From: Streptomyces sp. AcH 505
Lineage (GTDB): Bacteria; Actinomycetota; Actinomycetes; Streptomycetales; Streptomycetaceae
NCBI RefSeq assembly: GCF_000818175.1
Contig: NZ_JTIY01000001.1
Location: forward strand, 3,736,042-3,786,747
Reading direction: 5' to 3'
DNA: 50,706 nt
The position numbers and the translations under genes were made by a program. How positions within the stretch are numbered: the first letter of the stretch is position 1; every line of letters starts with the position of its first letter. The notes under the pieces are model-generated. The model did no database searches. It was not told the DNA's origin and was given only the letters and a program-made list of their open reading frames with translations. Positions 17,522 through 25,284 of the stretch are shown here, piece after piece.

Positions 17522-18754
17522 GAAGCCGTGCGGCAGCCAGGGCGCGATGTCCGAGGCGAACGCGGGCGAAGCGGCGGCCAGCGCGCCCTCCCGCAGCTCC
17601 CGCACCCGGCCGGCCCGCGCCAGCGACGACAGCGTCACCCCGCCCAGATAGGCGGCGCCCAGCTCCCGCGCCGAGAGGGACAGCTCCGCCGGATCGGCCG
17701 TGCGCTCGCAGGACGCGCCCTTCGCGTCACCGGAGAGCCGCCAACGCCCCTCGTTCCAGGGGCAGAAACTGTCCTCGACCTCGATCACCACATCCACCGG
17801 CGCCTGGTACGTGCGGGCTTCGAGCGCCGCACCCACCTCGACGAGCCGCACATACAGCCCGTCCCGCAGCAGCATGCTGCTGCGCCGCACGTCGGAGACC
17901 AGATGCTGGATCGCGTCGTCGGCCGGGCGGTTGTTCACGCTGACCGTGGACGTCAGATCGATGTCGAAGAGGAAGCGCCACAGCGCCGCGTACGCCGCCG
18001 CGTCCCGCGCGTGCAGATGATGGAGATGGACCGTGCCCTTGGGCCCTCTGGTGTCGAACTCCGGTTTGGTCTGGAACAGCACGAACCCGACGCTCTCGCC
18101 GTCCCGTTCGGCCAGCACGCACTGCAACGCCGACTTGCCGTGCCGGTCGTCCGCGGGGTCGAAGAACTGCACCCGGTCCCACCCGGCCGTGCGGGCCGTC
18201 ATACCGGGGCGGACAGCGACGTCCGCCGCGTACAGCTCCTCACAGACACGCTGCACCTCCGGATCGGTGGACCGCGCGCGGCGCAGCCGTACGCCGTCGG
18301 TCCCCAGCGGCGCGTCGACCCGCACCCGCGACGAGTCGATGTCCAGCGAGAGCTTCTGCGTCGCGGCGCCGTACCCGAACCGCCCGTAGATCGGCGGCTC
18401 CGACGCGGTCAGCACCGCGAGCGGTTCGCCCCACTCCCGTACGTCGTCGAGCTGCCGGCGCATCATCGACGTGAGCACGCCCTGCCGCCGGTGCGTCGCC
18501 CCCACGCTCACCATGGTCACGCCGGCGGCGGGCACCGAAGCGCCGCCGGGCACGGTCACCCGGAAGCTGAACGCCCCTGCCGTACCCACGCATTCGTCGC
18601 CGTCCCAGACGCCGATGAAGCGGTCGTGTTCCGCCAGCCCTGCCCACAGCGCCTGTTCCTCGGCGGACTCCCCGGCCCCGCCGAAGGCGAGCAAGAACGC
18701 CTCGTACCAACGGTCCCATTCCGACGTGCGCAGCACCCGCAGCTCTTTGGTCAT
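17519..18754 (-). CDS. Eis-family GNAT N-acetyltransferase
   Basis: A 411-residue protein with the three-part Eis layout: N-terminal GNAT domain with the acetyl-CoA motif VSVGATHRRQGVLTSMM (about 82-98), a second degenerate GNAT domain, and a C-terminal SCP2-like domain (VIEVEDSFCPWNEGRWRL). It ends in Phe (WLPHGF), matching the C-terminal carboxylate that acts as catalytic residue in mycobacterial Eis. Eis enzymes acetylate aminoglycosides or lysine side chains; the substrate here is not known. The ATG at 18754 has no clear ribosome binding site. Divergent from the phosphatase gene. Confidence 0.88.
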   Translation of the reverse strand: MTKELRVLRTSEWDRWYEAFLLAFGGAGESAEEQALWAGLAEHDRFIGVWDGDECVGTAGAFSFRVTVPGGASVPAAGVTMVSVGATHRRQGVLTSMMRRQLDDVREWGEPLAVLTASEPPIYGRFGYGAATQKLSLDIDSSRVRVDAPLGTDGVRLRRARSTDPEVQRVCEELYAADVAVRPGMTARTAGWDRVQFFDPADDRHGKSALQCVLAERDGESVGFVLFQTKPEFDTRGPKGTVHLHHLHARDAAAYAALWRFLFDIDLTSTVSVNNRPADDAIQHLVSDVRRSSMLLRDGLYVRLVEVGAALEARTYQAPVDVVIEVEDSFCPWNEGRWRLSGDAKGASCERTADPAELSLSARELGAAYLGGVTLSSLARAGRVRELREGALAAASPAFASDIAPWLPHGF

Positions 18755-18847
18755 ATGCCATCAGTACCAGGGGTTACGGTGACAAGGCGACCCGATTTCG
18801 AACACAATGTCATGGGGGTCCCCCTGCACGACGGGCGACCGGATCGA

Positions 18848-18853
18848 TAGGGT
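18848..18853 (+). promoter_or_regulatory. Candidate -10 for the phosphatase gene
   Basis: TAGGGT is 8 nt before the ATG of the membrane phosphatase; no Shine-Dalgarno follows. A leaderless or very short leader transcript is likely. Confidence 0.45.
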
Positions 18854-18861
18854 CCACAACA

Positions 18862-20007
18862 ATGGCCGGTGTCGCGGGAGCGGACTCGTTTTCGGCCCGG
18901 ATGCGCAGGCGACTGCACCGGGTCCGCAACGTCGTGCGCAAATCCGGGGTCGACTACTTCCGCGGTGACGGCTCCGACTGGATCGCCTTCATCGGGCTGC
19001 TGCTCTTCATCCCGGCCATCACCGTCACCACCCTCGCCGTCCCGGTCTGGTGCGCGCCCGCCGCGCTGGTCCTGCCGATCGTGGCCGGCGGGCTGCTGCT
19101 GCGCCCGGCGAGCCTGCTCGCGCTGTACGCGGCGTCCGCCGTGGCGCTCATCGTCGAATCGATAGTCCTCGGCCCGTACGACGAAGGCGCCTCACGCGTC
19201 ACCCCCGGCACCGTGCTCGTGGTCGCCGCCTGCGGTCTCTTCGGGCTGCTCATCGCCCAGTTCAGGGCCAGGGTCGGGGTGCCGTGGCGGCGCGGCGGGA
19301 CGATGCTCTTCGACCTGCGGGAACGTATCCGCGTACAGAGCGCGCTGCCCCGGCTGCCGGAGGGCTGGCACCGCGAGATGGCGCTGCGCCCGGCCGGCGG
19401 CCAGTCCTTCTCCGGCGACTTCGTGGTCGCCGCCCGCACCAACGGCGGCCGGACGCTCGAAGTCGTCCTCACCGACGTCTCGGGCAAGGGCATGGACGCG
19501 GGCTCCCGCGCCCTGCTCCTGTCGGGCGCCTTCGGCGGTCTGCTCGGCTCGCTCCCCTCGCACGGCTTCCTCCCGGCGGCCAACGGCTATCTGCTCCGGC
19601 AGGACTGGGACGAGGGCTTCGCCACCTCCATCCACCTCGTGCTCGACCTCGACTCGGGCGACTACGAACTCCTGTCGGCGGGACATCTGCCCGCCCTGCA
19701 ACTGCACGCGGGAAGCGGTCGCTGGGAGGAGAAGTCGGGCGAGGGCCCGCTGCTGGGTGTCTACGACGGAGCCCAGTTCGACGCGGTCAAGGGCTCGTTG
19801 GCGCACGGCGACGTACTGATGCTGTTCACCGACGGCCTGGTGGAGATCCCCGGCCGCGACCTCTCCGAAGGCGTGGACCGCCTCACGGGCGAGGCCGACC
19901 GCTATGTGACGGCGGGCTTCGAGGGCGCGGCCTGGCATCTGATCGAGGCGGTGGCGAAGAACGTGAACGACGACAGAGCCCTGCTGCTGATCTGCCGCGA
20001 GGCCTGA
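18862..20007 (+). CDS. Membrane-anchored PP2C/SpoIIE-family serine phosphatase
   Basis: A 381-residue protein. Three or four transmembrane segments at about 40-140 (WIAFIGLLLFIPAITVTTLAV; ALVLPIVAGGLLLRPASLLALYAASAVALIV; VLVVAACGLFGLLIAQF) are followed by a cytoplasmic SpoIIE-type PP2C domain. Metal-binding motifs are visible as GDFVVA, VLTDVSGKGMDAG, LLSAGHLPALQL and LFTDGLVEIPGRD, with the final Asp in NDDRALLLI. Such enzymes dephosphorylate anti-sigma-factor antagonists in sigma-factor switching, but no anti-sigma or antagonist gene is next to it. Its end lies 17 bp from the convergent antiporter gene. Confidence 0.9.
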   Translation: MAGVAGADSFSARMRRRLHRVRNVVRKSGVDYFRGDGSDWIAFIGLLLFIPAITVTTLAVPVWCAPAALVLPIVAGGLLLRPASLLALYAASAVALIVESIVLGPYDEGASRVTPGTVLVVAACGLFGLLIAQFRARVGVPWRRGGTMLFDLRERIRVQSALPRLPEGWHREMALRPAGGQSFSGDFVVAARTNGGRTLEVVLTDVSGKGMDAGSRALLLSGAFGGLLGSLPSHGFLPAANGYLLRQDWDEGFATSIHLVLDLDSGDYELLSAGHLPALQLHAGSGRWEEKSGEGPLLGVYDGAQFDAVKGSLAHGDVLMLFTDGLVEIPGRDLSEGVDRLTGEADRYVTAGFEGAAWHLIEAVAKNVNDDRALLLICREA

Positions 20008-20024
20008 GCCGGGAATACCGCGCC

Positions 20025-21326
20025 TCACCCGGACCGTCGGGACGTTTCCAGCGGCTCCGGCTCTGGCTCCGGCAGCGGCTCCGCCGTCGGCTCCGCGCCC
20101 AACTCCGGCGCCGCCGCGCGGCTGAAGGCCGAGCCCGGGAGGATCCGGGCCAGCCAGGCCGATCGGCCGGCGGCCAGTGGGCCGAGGACGGCAAGCACCA
20201 GGACGTAGCCCGCGATGAACGGCGCCAGTCGGGGGTCCAGGCCCGCCGCCGCTGCCATCGTCGCGAGGATCAGGGCGAACTCGCCGCGCGCCAGCAGCGT
20301 GGTCGAGATGTTCGCCGCCTGGCCCGCCCCGAAGCGGTAGACCCGCGCAGCCGCGAGACCGGCGAAGACGTTCATCGCGAGGGTCACCCCGACCGCCGCC
20401 AGCACCGGCCAGAGCACGCTCGGCAGATCCCCCGGGTTGATCGAGAGTCCGAAGCCGAAGAAGAAGATCGCGCCGAACGCGTCCCGCAGCGGGTGGACGA
20501 GCTTGCGGATCCGCTCGCCCGACGTCGTACTGCCGAGCATCAGACCGACCATGAAGGCGCCGATGGCGTCGGCGACCCCGAACCACTCGGAGACGCCCGC
20601 GACGAACACCGCGGCGCCGAGGAAGGAGATGACGAGCAGTTCGTCGTCCTTCGTGTTCATCAGCCGGCCGATGACCTTCGTGCCGAACCGGGCCGCCAGC
20701 GCCAGCAGCAGCAGGAACCCGAACGCCTTCCCGCCGTCCATCAGCGCGGCCTGCAGACTGGTCGCGCCGGACAGGATCGGCTGGAGCGCGGCGAGATAGA
20801 GCGCCAGGAAGATGTCCTCGACGACGATGATGCCGAGGATCGGCTTGGTCTCCGGATTGCCGATCCGGCCGAGGTCGACCAGCACCTTGGTCACGATGGC
20901 GGACGACGAGATACCGAGCACTCCCGCCAGCACCAGCGCCTCCGACATGCCCCAGCCGAGGGCGAAGCCGAAACCGAGCCCCGCGCCGACGTTCAGCGCG
21001 AGATAGGTGCCTCCGGCGAGCGCCATCTTGCGCCCGCCGGTCTTGAGATCGTCCATGTGGAACTCAAGACCGAGGTAGAAGAGCAGCAGCACCAGGCCGA
21101 GGGCCGAGAGCATTTCGAGGTCGTGCGGGTCGGAGACCAGCACGATGCCGGGGGTGTGCGGACCGAGGAGAATCCCGGCCAGGATGAACAGCGGGATGGT
21201 GGGCAGTTCGATACGGCTGCCGAGGCGGGCGAGCAGGGCGGCAGCGAGGAAGGCGCCGCCCATGGCTATGAGGGTCTCTGCGTGTCCGATGGGCTCAATC
21301 CTCCCGTACAGGGCATGCAAGGTCAA
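20025..21326 (-). CDS. Cation:proton antiporter (CPA2 / KefB-type membrane domain)
   Basis: A 433-residue integral membrane protein with about 12-13 helices typical of Na+(K+)/H+ exchangers. Recognisable parts are LPTIPLFILAGILLGPHTPG, LLLFYLGLEFHMDDLK, LGISSSAIVTKVLVD and GIIVVEDIFLALYLA, the last carrying the ion-binding Asp region. There is no C-terminal TrkA-N domain; the tail is Pro/Glu-rich (PTAEPLPEPEPEPLE). The start is uncertain: the first in-frame codon is TTG at 21326, another TTG follows at 21320, and no good Shine-Dalgarno is present. Ion specificity cannot be assigned. Confidence 0.88.
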   Translation of the reverse strand: MTLHALYGRIEPIGHAETLIAMGGAFLAAALLARLGSRIELPTIPLFILAGILLGPHTPGIVLVSDPHDLEMLSALGLVLLLFYLGLEFHMDDLKTGGRKMALAGGTYLALNVGAGLGFGFALGWGMSEALVLAGVLGISSSAIVTKVLVDLGRIGNPETKPILGIIVVEDIFLALYLAALQPILSGATSLQAALMDGGKAFGFLLLLALAARFGTKVIGRLMNTKDDELLVISFLGAAVFVAGVSEWFGVADAIGAFMVGLMLGSTTSGERIRKLVHPLRDAFGAIFFFGFGLSINPGDLPSVLWPVLAAVGVTLAMNVFAGLAAARVYRFGAGQAANISTTLLARGEFALILATMAAAAGLDPRLAPFIAGYVLVLAVLGPLAAGRSAWLARILPGSAFSRAAAPELGAEPTAEPLPEPEPEPLETSRRSG

Positions 21327-21516
21327 TGAATAGTCAAGTCTACGCCAAAGGTTAGTTTACCAAAGGATTTACTCCGCAACTCTGAAGACCGGTCCTGGGG
21401 GTAGCCCCACCCCGGGTCCGCCGGGGGACTCCATGGCCGCGGACCTGCGCGTTCTCTAGCGTCGAAGGCACACAGAATCGGCGAAGCGAAGCCACCGAGA
21501 GAAGGCGGACTCCACC
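21327..21516. promoter_or_regulatory. Divergent intergenic region with an AT-rich segment and CCTTTGG repeats
   Basis: The 190 bp between the antiporter and ABC genes start with about 70 bp that are far more AT-rich than the surroundings. On the minus strand they hold two direct copies of CCTTTGG separated by nine bases. A TAGCGT hexamer near 21457 could serve the ABC gene. These are plausible regulatory sites; no known operator is recognised. Confidence 0.4.
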
Positions 21517-22326
21517 ATGGGACTGCGGCGCGCACGTACCGGCACCGGCTCCGACCCGCAGTACGGCACCCCCGACGCCCGGCACGCCCCGGCGGTCGAA
21601 CTCGTCGACGTACGGCGGCAGTACGGCAAAGGCGCCAACGCCGTGCACGCCCTGCGCGGCATCGACCTCGCCCTGCCGCGCGGCACGTTCACCGCCGTCA
21701 TGGGCCCCTCGGGGTCGGGCAAGTCCACGTTCCTGCAGTGCGCCGCCGGGCTCGACCGCCCCACCTCCGGATCCGTACGGCTCGGCGGCACCGACATCAC
21801 GGGCATGAGTGAGAACGAACTCACCGTCCTGCGCCGCACCCGGCTCGGCTTCGTCTTCCAGGCCTTCAACCTGCTGCCCGCGCTCACCGTCCAGGAGAAC
21901 GTCGACCTGCCCGTACGGCTGTCAGGACACCGCCCCGACCGGCGCCGCACCTCGGAGGTGCTGGCCCAGGTCGGCCTCGGCGACAAGGCGCACCGCCGCC
22001 CCTCGGAACTGTCCGGCGGACAGCAGCAGCGCGTCGCCATCGCCCGCGCGCTCGTCGCCCGTCCCGACGTGCTCTTCGCCGACGAGCCGACCGGGGCGCT
22101 CGACACCACCACGGCCGCCGAGACGCTCACCCTGCTCAGGGACGCCGTGGACACCCTGCGCGCGACGGTCGTCATGGTCACCCACGACCCGGCGGCCGCC
22201 GCCTACGCGGACCGGGTCCTCTTCCTCGCCGACGGCTCGATCGCGGACAGCCTGCCGCGCGCCGACGCCGCCCGGATCGCGGCGCGGATGACGGCGCTGA
22301 CCGCACCGGCCTTCGCCGCCGCGTAG
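21517..22326 (+). CDS. ABC transporter ATP-binding protein (MacB/LolD type)
   Basis: A 269-residue ATPase subunit. Walker A is GPSGSGKS (about 68-75), the Q-loop lies in GFVFQAFNLLPALTVQENV, the signature is LSGGQQQR, Walker B is VLFADEPTGALD and the H-loop is VTHD. FQAFNLLPALTVQENV and the ADEPTGALD form are typical of FtsX/MacB-type systems, which normally carry a large FtsX-like permease gene directly downstream. Here the next gene (67 bp away) is an HD protein and no permease lies within the window, so this ATPase is an orphan. The ATG follows GAAGGCGG. Confidence 0.92.
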   Translation: MGLRRARTGTGSDPQYGTPDARHAPAVELVDVRRQYGKGANAVHALRGIDLALPRGTFTAVMGPSGSGKSTFLQCAAGLDRPTSGSVRLGGTDITGMSENELTVLRRTRLGFVFQAFNLLPALTVQENVDLPVRLSGHRPDRRRTSEVLAQVGLGDKAHRRPSELSGGQQQRVAIARALVARPDVLFADEPTGALDTTTAAETLTLLRDAVDTLRATVVMVTHDPAAAAYADRVLFLADGSIADSLPRADAARIAARMTALTAPAFAAA

Positions 22327-22380
22327 CCCGCACGGGCCGCCGCCTCCACGGACCCGTACCCAAACACGGGCTGGCCTGCC

Positions 22381-22386
22381 TAAAGT
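22381..22386 (+). promoter_or_regulatory. Candidate -10 of a leaderless HD-gene transcript
   Basis: TAAAGT lies 7 nt before the ATG of the HD-domain gene, and no Shine-Dalgarno is present. Confidence 0.45.
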
Positions 22387-22393
22387 TCGGGCC

Positions 22394-22837
22394 ATGACGT
22401 ATCTGACCCTCGGCGAGGTGGAAGCCACCGCCCGCAAGGCCCATGCCGCCCAGACCGACAAGGCGGGCCGTCCGTACACCGAGCATCTTCAGGCCGTCGC
22501 CGAGGGCGTCGCCGCGCGCGGCGGTACGGACGAGCAGATCGCCGCCGCCTGGCTGCACGACGCGATCGAGGACGGGGCGCTCTCGCTCGGCTGGCTCGAA
22601 GCGGTCGAACTGCCCGACCCGGTCAAGGAGATGGTCCTCGCCCTGACCAAGAGGGAGGGCGAGGACCTGGCCGCCTACAGCCGGCGCATAGTCGCCACGC
22701 CGGGCGCGCTCCTGATCAAGGAGTCCGACCTGGCGCACAACGCGGATCCCGAACGCCTCGCCGTACTCGACGAGCCGACCAGGCTCCGGCTCACCGAGAA
22801 GTACGCGACGATGCGCCGCCTGCTGGCCGCGCCGTAG
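22394..22837 (+). CDS. Small HD-domain phosphohydrolase, SpoT/Mesh1-like
   Basis: A 147-residue single-domain protein with the HD pattern of (p)ppGpp hydrolases: His in ARKAH, His in YTEHLQAVAEGVA, the HDAIED motif (AAWLHDAIEDGAL) and a distal Asp in IKESDLAHNAD, which resembles the (V/I)KLADRLHN segment of RelA/SpoT/Mesh1. It lacks synthetase, TGS and ACT domains. Hydrolysis of ppGpp or a related 3'-phosphonucleotide is an inference. Probably leaderless. The gene overlaps the convergent acyltransferase gene by 47 bp. Confidence 0.78.
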   Translation: MTYLTLGEVEATARKAHAAQTDKAGRPYTEHLQAVAEGVAARGGTDEQIAAAWLHDAIEDGALSLGWLEAVELPDPVKEMVLALTKREGEDLAAYSRRIVATPGALLIKESDLAHNADPERLAVLDEPTRLRLTEKYATMRRLLAAP

Positions 22838-24035
22838 CGGCCGCAGTGGGCGCGGCGGGATCCAGGTCCCGCCGGAAGCCCCACGCCATCTCCGGCTCCG
22901 TGGCGAACCGGAACAGCCGCCGCACCGGCGGCGTGCACAGCAGCGTCACGGCCACGGCGGCCAGCACCGACAACAGCGCCTCGCCCGCCGGGTCGCTCAG
23001 CCAGGTGTACGTGTCGAACACCCCGGCGAACCCCGCTCCCTTGATCAGGAAGCCGTGCAGCAGATAGCCGCAGATCGTGCCGGTGCCGAGCACCGTGAAC
23101 CACATCGCGCGCCGCGGCACCCACGCCAGGAACCCCGCGGTCAGCAGCAGGGAGCAGCAGAACAGCCCCGCCGTCATCAGCGGCCCCGTCCACCACACAT
23201 GATCCAGCTGCTGTGCGCTGGTGTTGTGGTAGAGCCAGCCGTTCTGCATCCTCGGCGCGATCCAGTACGCGAAGACGACGGCGGCCGGGAAGAGCGGCAG
23301 CGCGAGCAGCCGGACCTCACGCCGCCGCACCAGCTGGAAGTGCTCCGGCTTGAGGCACAGCCCCAGCACGAAGTACGGCAGGAACTGCAGCACCCGCTGC
23401 AGATCCAGGTCGTTGCCGATGCCGGGGGAGAACGAGGCGAGCGCCGCGACCAGCAGGGCGAGCGGCAGCGGATGACGGATCGCACGCCAGAGCGGGGTGG
23501 TCAGCCGCCATACGAACAGGGCGATCAGGAACCAGGTGAGGAACCAGGGGTCGGTGAGGCTTATCGACAGCTTGTGGGGCTCCTGGGCCGCCCACTTGAG
23601 CAGCGAGTAGCCGGTCTCGAAGACGATGTACGGCACGGCGACGCCGGTGACCAGCCGTTTGATCTGCTGCGGACGGGCCGTGAAACTCCGGGAGAAGTAG
23701 CCGGAGATGATGATGAAGGCCGGCATGTGGAAGCTGTAGACGACCATGTACAGCGCCTTCGTGGCGCGGCTGCCGTCCATGACCGGCTCCCACGAGTGCG
23801 CCACGGCCACCAACACGATCGCCAGATACTTCGCGTTGTCGAAGAACGCGTCTCGCTTGGTGGACGCGGGGCGTCGCCCCGCGGTCGATTCTGTGGATTG
23901 CCGATCGGCCACCGTGCGCGTGTCGGCCACCTCTGAGGGCGCCGACAGCGCCGTAGCGGAGCCGTGCCGACCGGACCTGACCTCCCGGGTCGGGGGAAGC
24001 GGAGTCCTCTCATAACCGTTTGGAGCCTGAACCAT
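22791..24035 (-). CDS. Acyltransferase-3-family integral membrane protein
   Basis: A 414-residue protein with about ten transmembrane helices. The N-terminal ~65 residues are polar; then comes the acyltransferase-3 entry motif FFDNAKYLAIVLVAVAHSWEPV, with the conserved His in VAHSW, and SFHMPAFIIISGYFSR. Family members O-acylate surface or secreted glycans; the substrate here is unknown. I chose the ATG at 24035 because TAGTGT lies 7 nt upstream and the region beyond is AT-rich promoter-like DNA; the frame stays open to 24134. The Ala/Thr-rich tail runs into the convergent HD gene. Confidence 0.85.
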   Translation of the reverse strand: MVQAPNGYERTPLPPTREVRSGRHGSATALSAPSEVADTRTVADRQSTESTAGRRPASTKRDAFFDNAKYLAIVLVAVAHSWEPVMDGSRATKALYMVVYSFHMPAFIIISGYFSRSFTARPQQIKRLVTGVAVPYIVFETGYSLLKWAAQEPHKLSISLTDPWFLTWFLIALFVWRLTTPLWRAIRHPLPLALLVAALASFSPGIGNDLDLQRVLQFLPYFVLGLCLKPEHFQLVRRREVRLLALPLFPAAVVFAYWIAPRMQNGWLYHNTSAQQLDHVWWTGPLMTAGLFCCSLLLTAGFLAWVPRRAMWFTVLGTGTICGYLLHGFLIKGAGFAGVFDTYTWLSDPAGEALLSVLAAVAVTLLCTPPVRRLFRFATEPEMAWGFRRDLDPAAPTAAATARPAGGASSRTSR

Positions 24036-24492
24036 CTCACGCACACTAGCGTCGCCGAATGTAATTCGTAAAACCTCGCACGGGGCCCGGTCGGTGAAAT
24101 CTGACACCGACAACAACCTGCCGATATGCACCATTTAACACTCATTAACCGGGGCATATCGGCAACCCGCGTATGGGGGTGGACTTCGGGTGAATTACCT
24201 CACCCGGGCCAGTCGGACGGTCGCTCGAAACGTCTGTGAATAACCTGTGTGTACATCGAAACGATGATCTCGAATTCGTATTCGCATTGACGGCGGCCGA
24301 GCCGCGCCCCCGCGCGTCGCCGGCGCGGACCCCACGGCGCGCGGGGCGTTCGAATGGCGTGAACCCGACGGCGATGATTCGTCACCGGGCAACACCCGGG
24401 GGGAGGTTGGTGGCACGATGGTCACAGCGGGGTGGGCGACGTGATGCTGTCCCGCGGCCGGCAAGGCGGACCGACCGAGGGTGTGATCAGTT
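24036..24492. promoter_or_regulatory. 457-bp divergent intergenic region, partly AT-rich
   Basis: No gene is supported here. The part from about 24,050 to 24,290 is clearly lower in GC than the flanks and includes TTAACACTCATTAA near 24,135. It holds a perfect inverted repeat at 24187-24206. The rest (24,290-24,490) is GC-rich and without recognisable structure. Confidence 0.5.
24187..24206. promoter_or_regulatory. CGGGTGA-N6-TCACCCG inverted repeat (BldD-like)
   Basis: Perfect 7-bp arms are separated by ATTACC. The arms contain GTGA and TCAC half-sites like those in BldD operators of Streptomyces. It lies about 150 bp upstream of the acyltransferase start and 287 bp upstream of the 64-residue protein. 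Confidence 0.4.
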
Positions 24493-24687
24493 GTGGCCAT
24501 TTCACTGTCTGTGGTGCTGCTGTTGGCGATCATCCTCGTGGTGCTCATCCGCGGGGGATCCATCAAGGCCGGACCAGCGATTGTCGCGATCCTCTTCGGG
24601 TTCTTCCTGGCCTCCACCGACATGGCTCCGTCGGTGAACCGGTTCCTGAACTCGATAGCCGACACGATCAACCAGATCAACTTCTGA
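24493..24687 (+). CDS. Small hydrophobic membrane protein, function unknown
   Basis: A 64-residue protein with two likely transmembrane helices: ISLSVVLLLAIILVVLI (residues 3-19) and AGPAIVAILFGFFLAST (26-42). A basic loop (RGGSIKAG) lies between them, and a polar C-terminal amphipathic stretch (NRFLNSIADTINQINF) follows. It starts with GTG at 24493; GAGGGTG upstream is a modest ribosome binding site. I recognise the sequence style from streptomycete small hypothetical proteins but not a function. It is followed by a hairpin shared with the convergent tRNA-Gly gene. Confidence 0.75.
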   Translation: MAISLSVVLLLAIILVVLIRGGSIKAGPAIVAILFGFFLASTDMAPSVNRFLNSIADTINQINF

Positions 24688-24739
24688 GCCCCCGACCCGC
24701 GTCGGCCGCCCCCGGTCGGCGCCGGACGCGGGAACGACA

Positions 24740-24777
24740 ACGGCCCGACCGGTGACGTACTCACCTGATCGGGCCGT
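24740..24777. terminator. Bidirectional hairpin between the 64-aa gene and tRNA-Gly
   Basis: Outer stem ACGGCCCGA/TCGGGCCGT (9 bp) and inner stem GGTGA/TCACC around CGTAC. It is located 52 nt after the membrane-protein stop and 12 nt beyond the 3' end of the tRNA. Confidence 0.7.
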
Positions 24778-24788
24778 GGAGCGTTCTG

Positions 24789-24859
24789 AGCGGGCGACGG
24801 GAATCGAACCCGCGTAGCTAGTTTGGAAGACTAGGGCTCTACCATTGAGCTACGCCCGC
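24789..24859 (-). tRNA. tRNA-Gly (anticodon TCC)
   Basis: A 71-nt cloverleaf: acceptor stem GCGGGCG/CGCCCGC, D-stem GCTC/GAGC, anticodon loop CTTCCAA in stem CTAGT/ACTAG, and T-loop TTCGATT. The discriminator base is U, as usual for glycine. CCA is not encoded. Confidence 0.97.
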
Positions 24860-25028
24860 GTGCACCGCAGGTCACGGACGTCCAACAGCCCGTCCGGGCG
24901 ACCGCGGTACGGAGAGCATCGTAGCGGTTCCACGGCGTTCGCCGCACACCCGTAGCGCCCGTCCGCCACGCGCCCGGAAAAGCAGTCCTGTGCCGTGCGC
25001 CGGGCATGTACCCTACGTGTCGCACCGA

Positions 25029-25105
25029 CGGGGTGTGGCGCAGCTTGGTAGCGCGTCCGCTTTGGGAGCGGAAGGTCGTCGGTTCGAATCCGGCCACCCC
25101 GACCA
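25029..25105 (+). tRNA. tRNA-Pro (anticodon TGG)
   Basis: A 77-nt cloverleaf: acceptor stem CGGGGTG/CACCCCG, D-stem GCGC/GCGC, anticodon loop TTTGGGA in stem TCCGC/GCGGA, and T-loop TTCGAAT. The 5' C and discriminator A are typical of tRNA-Pro. The 3' CCA is encoded. Confidence 0.97.
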
Positions 25106-25135
25106 TCAGATCAGTCACATCACTTCAAGATCGCG

Positions 25136-25166
25136 TTGTGGGGCGCTTCCTCCTTGCGGTTACTAT
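25136..25166 (+). promoter_or_regulatory. Candidate promoter of tig
   Basis: TTGTGG (25136-25141) and TACTAT (25161-25166) are separated by 19 bp. A leader of about 110 nt would precede the trigger-factor start. Confidence 0.4.
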
Positions 25167-25284
25167 GCAAGCTGCGTGCCCGTGTGTCTGAAGAGTCTCT
25201 GAGGAACCGGGCCGAATCCGCTGGGCCGCCGCAGTGCGGCGGACACAGCAGAACCCAAGAATCAGCCACCAAGGAGACCGAACC

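Noticed and set aside
24990..25202. Open frames over the tRNA-Pro region
   Set aside because: They are translations across a tRNA with a perfect cloverleaf and have no independent support.
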